DNA of 64,000 nt from Paenibacillus sp. AN1007 (GTDB lineage: Bacteria; Bacillota; Bacilli; Paenibacillales; Paenibacillaceae). The position numbers and the translations under genes are program-made. This document shows positions 6,500 through 15,604 of the stretch, in pieces (within the stretch, counting starts at the first letter, position 1; each line of letters opens with the position of its first letter). The DNA is taken from assembly GCF_040702995.1 (NCBI RefSeq), contig NZ_CP159992.1, positions 4,551,501 to 4,615,500 on the forward strand. The letters run 5' to 3'. Under the pieces are notes generated by a model, which saw only the letters and a program-made list of their open reading frames with translations, searched no databases and was not told the DNA's origin.

Positions 6500-8518
6500 A
6501 TGAACGAACAACGCGGTATGACATCGGAAGATTTGGTTCAGATTACATGGGTTAATGATCCGGTTCCGTCTCCCCAAGGTGGACATCTGGTCTATGTTAG
6601 CCGACAAGTCAATGACAAACATAACGGCTATCGTTCTCACTTGAGACTGCTTCATCTCGACAGTCGGAAGGACAGGCCCTTTACCTCTGGTGAGAACGAT
6701 CATTCCCCTGCATGGTCACCGGATGGGAAACAGCTTGCTTTTATACGTGAGGTGGACGGCAGTTCTCAGGTGTGGCTCATTGCTTCGGATGGTGGTGAGG
6801 CTCAGCAGATCAGTCATCTGAAACATGGTGTGAGTTCCTTCTTATGGTCACCGGATGGCAGAACACTGCTTGTAAAATCCTCTGTAGATATGGATGAAGA
6901 GCAGGGAACACCATTGGCAGACCCCACGAAGGGGACCGGTAAAGACAACACTCTTCCTCAAGAAAAGGTCATAGACCGGATTCGCATGAAATCGGACAGC
7001 AGCGGAATATGGAACGGCCGGCATTCTCATCTGTTTGTTATTGCGCCAATCAGCGCAGAAGCAATACCTGTAACGACAGGTCATTATGATATCGGCGATT
7101 ACGCCTGGTCACCCGATGGAACACGGATTGCCTGGATCACCCAAATGCCTGAAAAAGGCGAGGATTACAGTGACTTTACGTTAACCAATCATGTTTATAG
7201 CTCCAAACCCGACGGATCAGATCTCCAGCAATTAACCCCGGAAGGATACACGTTTTACCGGCTTGCTTTTGCACCCGATGCACAGTCGCTGGCCCTGCTC
7301 GCCAGCGATCGCTCTTATGGCAACGCTACCCTTGTGAAGCTGTATGTACTCCCGATAACGGGCGGAACACCCGAATGTTTAAGCACGCATTGGGATGTGC
7401 AGCTGCATCACAGCCTGGTCGGTGACATGCGGTCTCATCTCGTCACGACAGGTCCGATGTACTCACGGGATGGCTCATCCATTCTCTGTCTTGCTTCCAT
7501 ACATGGCAGCGTGCGGATAGCAAGATTTGCAGTGGATGGAAGTTATGCCGATTACATTTTGCCGGATGAATGTGAGATATATCAGTTTGCCGAGCTGGCA
7601 CAAGGCCAGATTGTAGCGGCGATTGCCGATCCGCAGCATCCAGGTGATCTGTATCTGTATGAGCAGCCGAATGATGCCGGGGCCGAATCGGTACGCCTCA
7701 CTCGGAGCAATCCACAACTGGAACAGGATATATGGCTGAGCACACCGGAAACGTTCTGGCTCGAGTCCTCCGATGGAATGCAGCTGCAGGGATGGATTAT
7801 GAAACCTCATGGCATCGTCGAGGGTGTCAAAGTCCCAACCATTCTTGAAATCCACGGCGGCCCGCATATGATGTATGGTTACACCTTCATGCACGAGTTT
7901 CAGCTTCTTGCTGCTCAAGGTTATGCTGTAATGTATATCAATCCGCGTGGAGGTCTGGGATATGGACAGCAGTTCGTAAATGCCTGTCGTGAAGATTACG
8001 GCGGCGGTGATTACCGGGACCTGATGGAGTCTGTGGACTATGCTTTATCACAATATCATTTTATTGATCCATCCAGATTGGGCGTAACAGGCGGAAGCTA
8101 TGGCGGTTTTATGACCAACTGGATCGTCGGTCATACCAACCGCTTCAAAGCCGCTGTTACCCAGCGATCCATCAGCAACTGGCTGTCGTTCTATGGTGTC
8201 AGTGACATCGGATATTTTTTCACGGAGGATCAGATTGGCGGAAACGTCTGGGAGGACACGGAAAAACTGTGGAAGCATTCCCCGCTCGCTTATGTCGGCA
8301 ATGTGCAGACACCCCTGCTCATTCTTCATGGCGAACAAGATCTCCGCTGCCCGATTGAGCAGGCCGAGCAGTTGTATGTAGCGTTAAAACGCCTTAAGCA
8401 GACGACTCGTCTTGTTCGCTTCCCTGGTGCCAACCATGAGCTGTCCCGCGGAGGACATCCTCACTTGAGAATACGTAGACTGGAGCATATCATCGGGTGG
8501 TTTAACGAATACCTGTGA
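6500..8518 (+). CDS. S9-family prolyl oligopeptidase / acylaminoacyl-peptidase-like serine peptidase
   Basis: The product has 672 residues, with ATG 6500 chosen because GGGAGGG lies 6 bases upstream. Residues ~1-400 form a WD40/PD40-like beta-propeller with repeated SPDG motifs (HSPAWSPDGKQLAF, SSFLWSPDGRTLL, YAWSPDGTRIAW). The C-terminal alpha/beta-hydrolase has the catalytic Ser533 in TGGSYGGFM, Asp614 in HGEQDLRC and His646 in GANHELSR. S9 enzymes of this layout cleave short peptides or N-acyl amino acids; the propeller restricts entry to small substrates. There is no signal peptide, so it is probably cytosolic. It stands alone with its own promoter and terminator. Confidence 0.9.
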   Translation: MNEQRGMTSEDLVQITWVNDPVPSPQGGHLVYVSRQVNDKHNGYRSHLRLLHLDSRKDRPFTSGENDHSPAWSPDGKQLAFIREVDGSSQVWLIASDGGEAQQISHLKHGVSSFLWSPDGRTLLVKSSVDMDEEQGTPLADPTKGTGKDNTLPQEKVIDRIRMKSDSSGIWNGRHSHLFVIAPISAEAIPVTTGHYDIGDYAWSPDGTRIAWITQMPEKGEDYSDFTLTNHVYSSKPDGSDLQQLTPEGYTFYRLAFAPDAQSLALLASDRSYGNATLVKLYVLPITGGTPECLSTHWDVQLHHSLVGDMRSHLVTTGPMYSRDGSSILCLASIHGSVRIARFAVDGSYADYILPDECEIYQFAELAQGQIVAAIADPQHPGDLYLYEQPNDAGAESVRLTRSNPQLEQDIWLSTPETFWLESSDGMQLQGWIMKPHGIVEGVKVPTILEIHGGPHMMYGYTFMHEFQLLAAQGYAVMYINPRGGLGYGQQFVNACREDYGGGDYRDLMESVDYALSQYHFIDPSRLGVTGGSYGGFMTNWIVGHTNRFKAAVTQRSISNWLSFYGVSDIGYFFTEDQIGGNVWEDTEKLWKHSPLAYVGNVQTPLLILHGEQDLRCPIEQAEQLYVALKRLKQTTRLVRFPGANHELSRGGHPHLRIRRLEHIIGWFNEYL

Positions 8519-8564
8519 TATAAGCTGAACCTGTACGAAGAGAAGCCTTGCAGTGCACGTTAAA

Positions 8565-8608
8565 AAGCCGTTTGTCCGCCATCCCTAAGGATTGCAGACC
8601 AACGGCTT
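8565..8608. terminator. Probable bidirectional terminator between convergent genes
   Basis: AAGCCGTT (8565-8572) pairs with AACGGCTT (8601-8608) across a 28-nt loop between the convergent S9 peptidase gene and the gene at 8644. U tracts are weak. Confidence 0.4.
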
Positions 8609-8643
8609 GCTCTATTTCAATAGAGAGACACAGCACTAACCTC

Positions 8644-9333
8644 TTATTCTTCTCCCCAAATGACAGTAACTTCATTTAGATCCTTATTGTCCGAGGACAC
8701 ATTACCTGTAATGGTCACAGCGTACTTGCCTTCCTCACGGCCCAAAATACTGAATTCATCAGCTTGAATATCCTCACTTTTTTGAGTCAGGTTTTTGTTC
8801 TGGTAATAGGTTTTGTAGGATGTACCGATTGTCGTCAAGTTCTCCTTGGTTGTGTAGATGAGGACTACTTTTTTGTTACCATCAACCATATTCTCGATAA
8901 GGCTGGTTGTTTTAGCATCCTTTGGCAGCGGGAAATCAGCTGGCAAATACTTGGACTTCACGCCTGAAGCCTGAGTGTTCGTACCTGTGGTTGGAGACGC
9001 TGATTCACCGCCACCACTAGATGCAGATCCGCCTGAAGAGCTGGAAGAACCGATGCTTACCTTATTATTTTTGGCATCATATTTCACTTCGGTATTCAAT
9101 GCTTCTGCTACGGAGCGAACCGGAAGATATGTACTGCCTTGATACGTAATCGGTGCAAGCTTTTTACCTTGATCACCTGTCGGTGTAAATTTCTGTCCAT
9201 TTACTTCTAGTGCAAGTCCATGATTCAGATATGCTTTGATGGTCTCCAGCTGCGTACCTGCGTACACACCTGCTGATCCTGTAAGTACCATGCCAAATAC
9301 ACCTGCAGCAATCAGCCACTTTTTGTTCTTCAT
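8644..9333 (-). CDS. Secreted copper-amine-oxidase N-terminal-domain protein
   Basis: The product has 229 residues with a signal peptide (MKNKKWLIAAGVFGMVLTGS, cleavage near VYA-GT). Residues ~35-95 carry the copper amine oxidase N-like (stalk) pattern: ALEVNGQKFTPTG, YQGSTYLPVRSVAEAL and VKYDAKNNKVSIG. A Ser/Gly linker (residues ~96-125) leads to a C-terminal globular part of about 100 residues. That part has no motif I recognise (YLPADFPLPKDA, KKVVLIYTT, YAVTITGNVSS). These domains are abundant in Paenibacillus surface proteins and have no demonstrated amine oxidase activity. ATG 9333 has GGAGGAG upstream. Confidence 0.75.
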   Translation of the reverse strand: MKNKKWLIAAGVFGMVLTGSAGVYAGTQLETIKAYLNHGLALEVNGQKFTPTGDQGKKLAPITYQGSTYLPVRSVAEALNTEVKYDAKNNKVSIGSSSSSGGSASSGGGESASPTTGTNTQASGVKSKYLPADFPLPKDAKTTSLIENMVDGNKKVVLIYTTKENLTTIGTSYKTYYQNKNLTQKSEDIQADEFSILGREEGKYAVTITGNVSSDNKDLNEVTVIWGEE

Positions 9334-9522
9334 GTTTATTCTCCTCCAAAATTCAATAGAATATAATACGATGCCGCGAATTCATAATTCTTATAACAAG
9401 GAATTGTATACCCTTATTTCTTAATCTCACTTCATGTTAGCCATATCATAAGCACTTGATGAAAGGTTGTAAATAAAATCTGCAGAAATCAGGACTTGCG
9501 GCATATAAAAATGGTTTGGAAG

Positions 9523-9551
9523 TTGCGAAATTATACGATGTATTAGATAAT
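9523..9551 (+). promoter_or_regulatory. Promoter for the PatB-like gene
   Basis: TTGCGA (9523-9528) and GATAAT (9546-9551) are separated by 17 bp; the start codon is 57 bp downstream of the -10. Confidence 0.5.
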
Positions 9552-9608
9552 GAGGTCTTGTTTGAAGGACGCAACAACGAATGAATGATTCGAGGAGGAC
9601 CTTTTGTT

Positions 9609-10787
9609 ATGGTAAATCACAGTATGTTTGATACACCATTGACCCGGTTGTCTACCGGTTCCGAGAAATGGGACGGACTGGAGCACTTCTTCGGTGTAAC
9701 AGATGCACTCCCGATGTGGGTGGCCGACATGGATTTTGCTGCTCCGCCCTCCGTTATTGAAGCACTGCATACACGAGTGAGTCATGGAGTTTTGGGCTAC
9801 ACCCTTCGTACCGAAGCCTATCATGCTGCAGTCACAGACTGGATGGAACGGCGCCACAACTGGAAAATCAATGCAGACTGGATCGTATTTACGCCAGGTA
9901 TCGTACCAGCACTCAGCATAGCAGTGCAGCAGTTTACTTCGCCAGGGGACGCTGTTATTATTCAAACTCCAGTGTATCCCCCCTTCTATAATGTAGTGAG
10001 GGATCAAGGCCGGGAGCTGATTATGAATCCGCTGATCGAAAAGCAGGGACAGTACACGATGGATCTGGACCAGTTGGAAGCAAGTCTGCAGACCGGTAAA
10101 GTGAAAATGCTGATTCTATGCAGCCCCCACAATCCGGTCGGACGCGTATGGACTCGCGAGGAACTGGAAGGACTTGCGGCGCTGTGCTTAAAATATAATG
10201 TACTTGTCGTTTCTGATGAAATTCATGCCGATCTTGTGTATGAACGCGGAGCCCATACACCGCTGAGCCTGATCTCGGAAGCGATCGCAGATCACAGCAT
10301 CATCTGTACAGCACCGAGCAAAACGTTTAATATCCCGGGATTATCTACTTCCAATATCATTATTCCAAATGCCGATCTGCGGGCGCATTTTGCCCAAGGT
10401 GTCTCCACCATGGGGTTGTCCAGCATCAGCACATTGGGAGCCACAGCCACCGAAGCAGCCTATAACGGTGCTGAAGACTGGCTTGACCAATGCCTGACCT
10501 ACATTCGCGGTAATATGGAATATATACAGCAGTTTATTGCAGAGCATATACCCGGCGTTCATGTTCATCTACCAGAAGCAACCTATTTGTTATGGGTCGA
10601 TTTCCGTGGATTAGGCATGGATCATGCACAATTAAGCAGCAAACTGCTGCATGAGGCCAAACTCGCATTTAACGACGGAGTGGTATTCGGGGAAGAAAGT
10701 GCGGGATTCATGCGCATCAACGCAGCCTGTCCACGTGCAACGGTTGAAGAGGCCATGCGCAGATTACTGGTTCTGGTCGATAAGTAA
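9609..10787 (+). CDS. patB: PatB/MalY-type PLP-dependent C-S lyase (cystathionine beta-lyase-like)
   Basis: The product has 392 residues. ATG 9609 follows GAGGAGG with a 10-base spacing. It is a fold-type I aminotransferase-like enzyme with LPMWVADMDFAAPP near the N-terminus, CSPHNPVGRVW near residue 170, SDEIHADLVY near 200, and the PLP lysine, Lys238, in SKTFNIPGL. The WVADMDF and SDEIHAD motifs point to the MalY/PatB branch, which cleaves C-S bonds of cystathionine and cysteine conjugates, giving pyruvate, ammonia and a thiol. It is cytosolic and monocistronic, with its own promoter and a strong terminator. Confidence 0.88.
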   Translation: MVNHSMFDTPLTRLSTGSEKWDGLEHFFGVTDALPMWVADMDFAAPPSVIEALHTRVSHGVLGYTLRTEAYHAAVTDWMERRHNWKINADWIVFTPGIVPALSIAVQQFTSPGDAVIIQTPVYPPFYNVVRDQGRELIMNPLIEKQGQYTMDLDQLEASLQTGKVKMLILCSPHNPVGRVWTREELEGLAALCLKYNVLVVSDEIHADLVYERGAHTPLSLISEAIADHSIICTAPSKTFNIPGLSTSNIIIPNADLRAHFAQGVSTMGLSSISTLGATATEAAYNGAEDWLDQCLTYIRGNMEYIQQFIAEHIPGVHVHLPEATYLLWVDFRGLGMDHAQLSSKLLHEAKLAFNDGVVFGEESAGFMRINAACPRATVEEAMRRLLVLVDK

Positions 10788-10805
10788 ACAATCAAAGTAA
10801 ACCTA

Positions 10806-10860
10806 AGGGTGTCCCGGCATTTTTACCATGATTCTTCATGGTTAACTGCCGGGACACCCT
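10806..10860 (+). terminator. Terminator of the PatB-like gene
   Basis: A 14-bp perfect stem (AGGGTGTCCCGGCA and its complement) with a 27-nt loop is followed by CTTTTTG. Confidence 0.9.
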
Positions 10861-10903
10861 CTTTTTGTACAGCCAGACAATGTCGACATGCAGCCTATCC
10901 CTA

Positions 10904-11980
10904 CTAATATTTATAATTCTGGATAAATTGAACCGTTGCCTTCATTGCCTGCTGTGCAGCCTCTCTTCCCAGATCAAACTGGTAATCATGCCCCAATTTC
11001 TCCGAAGTGGCTTCAAAGAACAATGTTTCCGTTGTGACACCCTGACGTTTCAGCGCCTCAGCCAATTCAATGGACTGTACAGTCAAGGGATCATCATTTC
11101 CGGAGGTTATAAATGAAGGTGGATACGCAGCGGAGGCCTGAAGTACCGTTGACATTTCATTCAGACGCGGATCATGTTCGTATGCCTTGGTTCCCGTATA
11201 TGACCACAGAAATGTACGCATAAAGGGGAAACCTGTACGTTCGACTGTGCCCAGGTTATAAGGTCCGCAAAATAAGAGCACTCCTCTTAAATGTCCTGGC
11301 TCAAGCGAAGGGGCGATGTTCATTTGTTCTGCCAAGTCGGGATTTGTCACCACCGCCGCAGTTTGACTTGCAATCTGAGCACCTGCCGAATTGCCTGCAA
11401 GAAATATATTGTTCGGGTCCCCTTGATGTTGACTGATATGATTTTTAATATAAGCTAACGCCTGATTCGTTTGAATTACAGGCATGGGGTAGGTTGTATC
11501 CGGTCCTAGTGCATAATTCATGCTGACCACCACATGACCACGTTTGGCTAACTGCACCGCATAGTCGGCGATATCTTCTTTATCGCCCATTACCCACCCG
11601 CCGCCATGAACCCACAGTATTACTGGTAGTGCTCCAGCTGCTGTAGACGGATAATAAATATCCATTGTACTGCTCTGATGGCCTTCGTTGGCGTAGGCTG
11701 TATCGCTAATACGAGTAATCCCTTCCCATTCATTCGTATCCCTGCTGTTCCCGTTTGAAGAGATCCATTCAATTCCGGACTTCAGCAAAAAAACAGTTAT
11801 TTTGGGCGTAAACTGCGCACTGATTCCTACAAATCCTGTAACCAGAACCAATACAGCGATAGGGAGCCAGTAACGTTTACGTTTCCACCCTGTTCTGCCT
11901 GCATGCCTCGAATTGGTTTTGTTCCCACGTTTCAACATGGCGCTATCTTCATGTTTCTTCTCTACCTTGGTCTGCAACAA
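10904..11980 (-). CDS. Membrane-anchored alpha/beta hydrolase (HSL/esterase type)
   Basis: The product has 358 residues if the TTG at 11980 (behind GGAGCGAGGTG) is used; an in-frame ATG at 11938 has no good ribosome-binding site. A basic N-terminus (RTGWKRKRYW) precedes one membrane helix at residues ~37-57, so the catalytic domain should be outside the cell. The oxyanion-hole motif HGGGW is followed by the nucleophile in AGNSAGA, an Asp in SGNDDPLT and a His in LGHDYQF. These features fit the hormone-sensitive-lipase/carboxylesterase family. The substrate is not evident. A terminator is not obvious in the 40 bp before the convergent PatB terminator. Confidence 0.8.
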   Translation of the reverse strand: MLQTKVEKKHEDSAMLKRGNKTNSRHAGRTGWKRKRYWLPIAVLVLVTGFVGISAQFTPKITVFLLKSGIEWISSNGNSRDTNEWEGITRISDTAYANEGHQSSTMDIYYPSTAAGALPVILWVHGGGWVMGDKEDIADYAVQLAKRGHVVVSMNYALGPDTTYPMPVIQTNQALAYIKNHISQHQGDPNNIFLAGNSAGAQIASQTAAVVTNPDLAEQMNIAPSLEPGHLRGVLLFCGPYNLGTVERTGFPFMRTFLWSYTGTKAYEHDPRLNEMSTVLQASAAYPPSFITSGNDDPLTVQSIELAEALKRQGVTTETLFFEATSEKLGHDYQFDLGREAAQQAMKATVQFIQNYKY

Positions 11981-12184
11981 CCTGCACCTCGCTCCGTGAT
12001 TACCGAACTAACCTATTTAAAAGAGTGTACGCATCAGAGCAGATCAAGTTTCTCGTATGAGCGCTTTCTTTTGCTGCTCTATCCTATTCAGGTAACATCA
12101 GTTCTCACTAAGATATGTGCTGATTTCTTCTATAAGATAGAGAGCGAGCAGCGGATCAAACATCGGATTAGAAAGCCGCTTTGT

Positions 12185-13105
12185 TCAAGAGCTGCTTTTA
12201 ATCTCCTGACTGACTTTCACGTAGATCGCAGTTACTTTCTGCTCTAGGGTATATAAGTTCCGGTTGGCAGATGCCCACCTCTCAGCCGAAGAAACCACGG
12301 AGCCCAGAGCGTTTAATACGCGTGCAGGCTGACCCTTTTTCAGCGTTTGCTTGAAGCTGCGGAGCACATTGGAATATCTTTCTCTGGACAGACTGACCTG
12401 TTTCCTGGCTGTTTGTATCTGTTTCTTTACAGTACCCGTTCCCTTCAACATCGTTCGCAGCCGCTTCACTTCGGTATTTTTCCGTTTGCGTGCTTCAGCA
12501 AGATCCTTTTTCTTCGCTCGAATATCCTCCCGAGCCAGCTGTACTATCGATTTCAACTTGTCCGTCTGAGCACGAACAGCTGCACTCCACTCTTTATTCT
12601 GAACAGCTTTGGCCGCAGATCGCTGCTTGTTTAGTGAGGTGTAGAGTTGAAACAGCGGTTCGTAACGCGCCTGCGTATGCTCCAATGTTTCCTGAAGAGC
12701 CGCCAGTTTGGCAGCATCAGTATCTCTTATCCTCTTTTTAAGCTGCACCAATACAGCTGCATTTTCAGTCCGAAGCTGTTTGGTTTTCTGTTCCCACATC
12801 TCTTTTTGTATCTTCCACTTCCCAGCACTCTCATAGGACTGCTGCAGGGAACGTCTGGTCTGTGCATCCGCCTTGTCCAATACCATGTTCCAGGCTTTCT
12901 CTGCATTTACATTCAGACCGATACCCTCACCGTGTACTGCAGCTGAACACCAAACCACTCCAATACTGAACATCACAGCAAACACAATGAGCAGTCTCTG
13001 TCCCATCAATACTCTCTCCGGTTCTTTCGCCCCAACCCTTTTCGATTGTTTCATGAATGTTAAATAATGCCCTGTTACTGCTCTCTCCTTGAAGTTCAGA
13101 TGCAT
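12185..13105 (-). CDS. Secreted Lys/Arg-rich coiled-coil protein, family unrecognised
   Basis: The product has 306 residues starting at ATG 13105 behind GAGGAGG. A hydrophobic segment at residues ~35-58 (LLIVFAVMFSIGVVW) after a 34-residue basic leader is a long signal peptide or membrane anchor. Almost all the rest is predicted helical coiled coil rich in Lys, Arg, Gln and Ala (KKRIRDTDAAKLAALQETL, AREDIRAKKKDLAEARKRK). No catalytic motif is visible. It could be a cell-wall-associated or periplasm-facing structural protein. It is isolated, with about 200 bp on the left and the unusual repeat-like spacer on the right. Confidence 0.6.
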   Translation of the reverse strand: MHLNFKERAVTGHYLTFMKQSKRVGAKEPERVLMGQRLLIVFAVMFSIGVVWCSAAVHGEGIGLNVNAEKAWNMVLDKADAQTRRSLQQSYESAGKWKIQKEMWEQKTKQLRTENAAVLVQLKKRIRDTDAAKLAALQETLEHTQARYEPLFQLYTSLNKQRSAAKAVQNKEWSAAVRAQTDKLKSIVQLAREDIRAKKKDLAEARKRKNTEVKRLRTMLKGTGTVKKQIQTARKQVSLSRERYSNVLRSFKQTLKKGQPARVLNALGSVVSSAERWASANRNLYTLEQKVTAIYVKVSQEIKSSS

Positions 13106-13139
13106 ACGTTAATTCCTCCTCTTTTCCATTGCTCAAGAT

Positions 13140-13335
13140 TCAATGACAGTATCCGCTGACCCGAATAAGGACGAAGTCACTGGCTAAGCTAACTAATGAC
13201 CTAAATAACGACTTAGCCCGTGTCAGCTAATGACCTGAAATAAGGACCTGGATCATGATTTAGCTAACAGCCCGGTTAACGACCTGATTCATGACCCTGC
13301 TGTAGATTCTCCCTAACAATCCAGCTAACGACAAA
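13140..13335. repeat. Spacer with degenerate GCTAAYGACC-like repeats
   Basis: At least six imperfect copies of a short element built on TAACGACC/TAATGACCT occur at irregular 18-40 bp spacing, upstream of the coiled-coil gene. No ORF or RNA gene was recognised. The 13380-13564 remainder before the next gene shows nothing further. Confidence 0.4.
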
Positions 13336-13379
13336 AAGCACCCGTAAGTCAGGCAGTATGCCTGCTCTTACGGGTGCTT
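13336..13379 (-). terminator. Terminator of the second GntR-ABC operon
   Basis: A 13-bp perfect stem (AAGCACCCGTAAG and its complement) is followed on the minus strand by TTTTTG. It is about 185 bp after the permease stop, so the mRNA would have a long 3' UTR. Confidence 0.75.
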
Positions 13380-13564
13380 CCCTCATGAGCCGTTCCCTAT
13401 AAGATTCATTGAACCAGCGAATCAGTTGAATCTTTTTTTCTAATATATTCCACATAAGTGATTTGGTCAAGCTGGATGCTGCAGTACTTTATTTTGCAAA
13501 GGTTAACGAACTCTGCAGATTAAGTGCAATGAATTACGATGTGCATGACAGTTTACAGCTTGTT

Positions 13565-15604
13565 TTAAGGCGTTACCAAAATTGCTTTCATGTCCTCTGT
13601 CAGATCTTCCTCTTTTAACATCATATAGACACTCTGGCCTTTGACAAAATTAAGCTTGATCTGATAGACAGTATCCCTTTCCGTGTAATGACCCGATCTT
13701 TGACGCTGGAGCAGTTCGCTGATAATTTTTTTATTTTTGGTCGCGACTTTTCGGTTTCCAGTCAGGTTTTCATCGATAAATTGCGGATCAGGATAAACCA
13801 GTTTAGCTTTACCAGGGCTGTTAGTCTCCTGTTTGATAAACTGGGCTGAGGCAATTTCGTCCGTGGATACCTGCAGCTGATCATACAGCTTGTTATCTTT
13901 GAGCCATTGAATCAAGCGGCTATAGGTTGCTTTAATCTCATATGTTGAACTAAGATTAGGCCGATCCAACATATGCTTGGGCGATGACTCATCCATATAA
14001 TTCTGATAAATCTCAGCTGATGCTAGAGAGTCCCACTCGGATTTCTGATCTTCATACGTTTGATCTAAAATTTCCGATTTCAGCAGCGCCTTGAATTCAC
14101 GGATTAACTGAGGATCACTGATGTGTACAGCACGCTCTCTGAGGAAACTTGACCGGATACCAATACTTCGGACGTCGTCATCCAGTGCATAAGTTTCATA
14201 TCTGGTTATTTTGTAATCCTCCCAGTTTTTCATATTCTCGAACTCCGATTGAAAATGGGGCTCTAAAACGGTGTATTGCCGAGACAGGGTTTTCCCATTC
14301 TTTAACTTATAATCAATAATGACGCTCTCTTCTCCTGGTATATATTGATTCTGTCCCCTGTCCTGAAGAGACGGATCGGCATCCACAATTTTCTGATGAA
14401 GGTCAAGAACCGCCTCGATATACCCCGACGTGTTAGAGTATAACTTTTCGTCATCCAGCTTCACATATTTATTATCAACATAGATAGAACGATCGCCGCC
14501 AATACGCACCTTCTCTACATTGTCCCTGGAGGGCACATTGGCTGCATAACCGTTCCAATCCGCAACAGGCACGTACAGGATCAGTGCCGCCGCAATCCCG
14601 TAGGCAGCAAATCGTGGCAGTAAACTACCGTTCCAGATTAGCCAGGTTTTGCGAATAATCATCTCGGCTCCAATATAACCGGCAATGCCTCCAATAATAT
14701 ATCCTGTGATGCCCCATAACTCCGAATTTCTGGGCGCAATTGCCGAAAGGTACGCACCACCCAGCAGCACAAGCGTGAACATAAATCCAAAACGAAAGAT
14801 TGGCTTCACAATGCGGAATGTAATGGCCTGCGAGGCCGATTCCACATGCCGTTTACGATACAAAAGATATGACAGAACGATAAGGAGCACCGTCAAGCCA
14901 GCATAGATACCAATTTCGCTCCAGCCTGGGGCATCTTGAAGGACGCTCATTCGGGTGACCGGAGATATGCTTTCCATACCGGATTTGAGCGCATGCTCTG
15001 GAAAACCTAACAAATAACGCTTCAGATGCATCTCAAAAGTTCCCCAGAAGATTATTGGAATCAGGCTGATACCGTACACAGTAAGCCCTTGTAAGATCGA
15101 CTGCCCAATACACATGCCTACAGCCACGGTCAGCATAAACATGAACAAAGAGATCACACTCATCGTCACGCCCCACATCCAGATCACACTGCCGTCAAAA
15201 ATAAAAGCAGGTTCCTCCAGAGCGGCGGACACCCACGCGGTAACTCCGGCTGTAATCCAGATAGGAACCAGAATCATCACATATCCCGTCAGCAGGTTCA
15301 TCGTCAGCAGATGTTTACGCTGCAGCGGCAGGCTGTGATATACAGAAGCAGGCCCACCGGCCTGAATGTACCGGAACAGGAATAATGCGATCGCGACCGG
15401 AACCGTTATCGCGAAGAACCAGTGAAATTCTCCACGCGCTCTGAACAAAGTGCTGATTTCTTCTGTATAATCTCGGTACTGTGTACCGATAAATAACGGA
15501 AGTGAATATAACAACAGAAGCAGATAAATGATACCCAGCCATCCATGCTGCCTTAGATTTTGGTACAGGATGCCGCGGTTAAAGTATAATCGGTTGAATG
15601 TCAT
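13565..15604 (-). CDS. Large ABC transporter permease with extracytoplasmic domain
   Basis: The product has 679 residues. ATG 15604 (MTFNRLYFNRGILYQNLRQH) is preferred because GGAGGG lies 8 bases upstream; the frame remains open to 15625. About nine hydrophobic segments lie in residues ~20-350 (GIIYLLLLLYSLPLFIG, FAITVPVAIALFLF, WITAGVTAWVSAAL, FMFMLTVAVGMCIGQ). They are followed by a long hydrophilic C-terminal region (residues ~360-679) that is probably outside the membrane. Such long permeases with a C-terminal sensory or substrate domain occur in GntR-linked ABC systems. The start overlaps the ATPase gene by 26 bp. Confidence 0.8.
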   Translation of the reverse strand: MTFNRLYFNRGILYQNLRQHGWLGIIYLLLLLYSLPLFIGTQYRDYTEEISTLFRARGEFHWFFAITVPVAIALFLFRYIQAGGPASVYHSLPLQRKHLLTMNLLTGYVMILVPIWITAGVTAWVSAALEEPAFIFDGSVIWMWGVTMSVISLFMFMLTVAVGMCIGQSILQGLTVYGISLIPIIFWGTFEMHLKRYLLGFPEHALKSGMESISPVTRMSVLQDAPGWSEIGIYAGLTVLLIVLSYLLYRKRHVESASQAITFRIVKPIFRFGFMFTLVLLGGAYLSAIAPRNSELWGITGYIIGGIAGYIGAEMIIRKTWLIWNGSLLPRFAAYGIAAALILYVPVADWNGYAANVPSRDNVEKVRIGGDRSIYVDNKYVKLDDEKLYSNTSGYIEAVLDLHQKIVDADPSLQDRGQNQYIPGEESVIIDYKLKNGKTLSRQYTVLEPHFQSEFENMKNWEDYKITRYETYALDDDVRSIGIRSSFLRERAVHISDPQLIREFKALLKSEILDQTYEDQKSEWDSLASAEIYQNYMDESSPKHMLDRPNLSSTYEIKATYSRLIQWLKDNKLYDQLQVSTDEIASAQFIKQETNSPGKAKLVYPDPQFIDENLTGNRKVATKNKKIISELLQRQRSGHYTERDTVYQIKLNFVKGQSVYMMLKEEDLTEDMKAILVTP

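Noticed and set aside
13276..13470. 64-codon minus-strand ORF
   Set aside because: It spans the operon terminator and lacks a ribosome-binding site.
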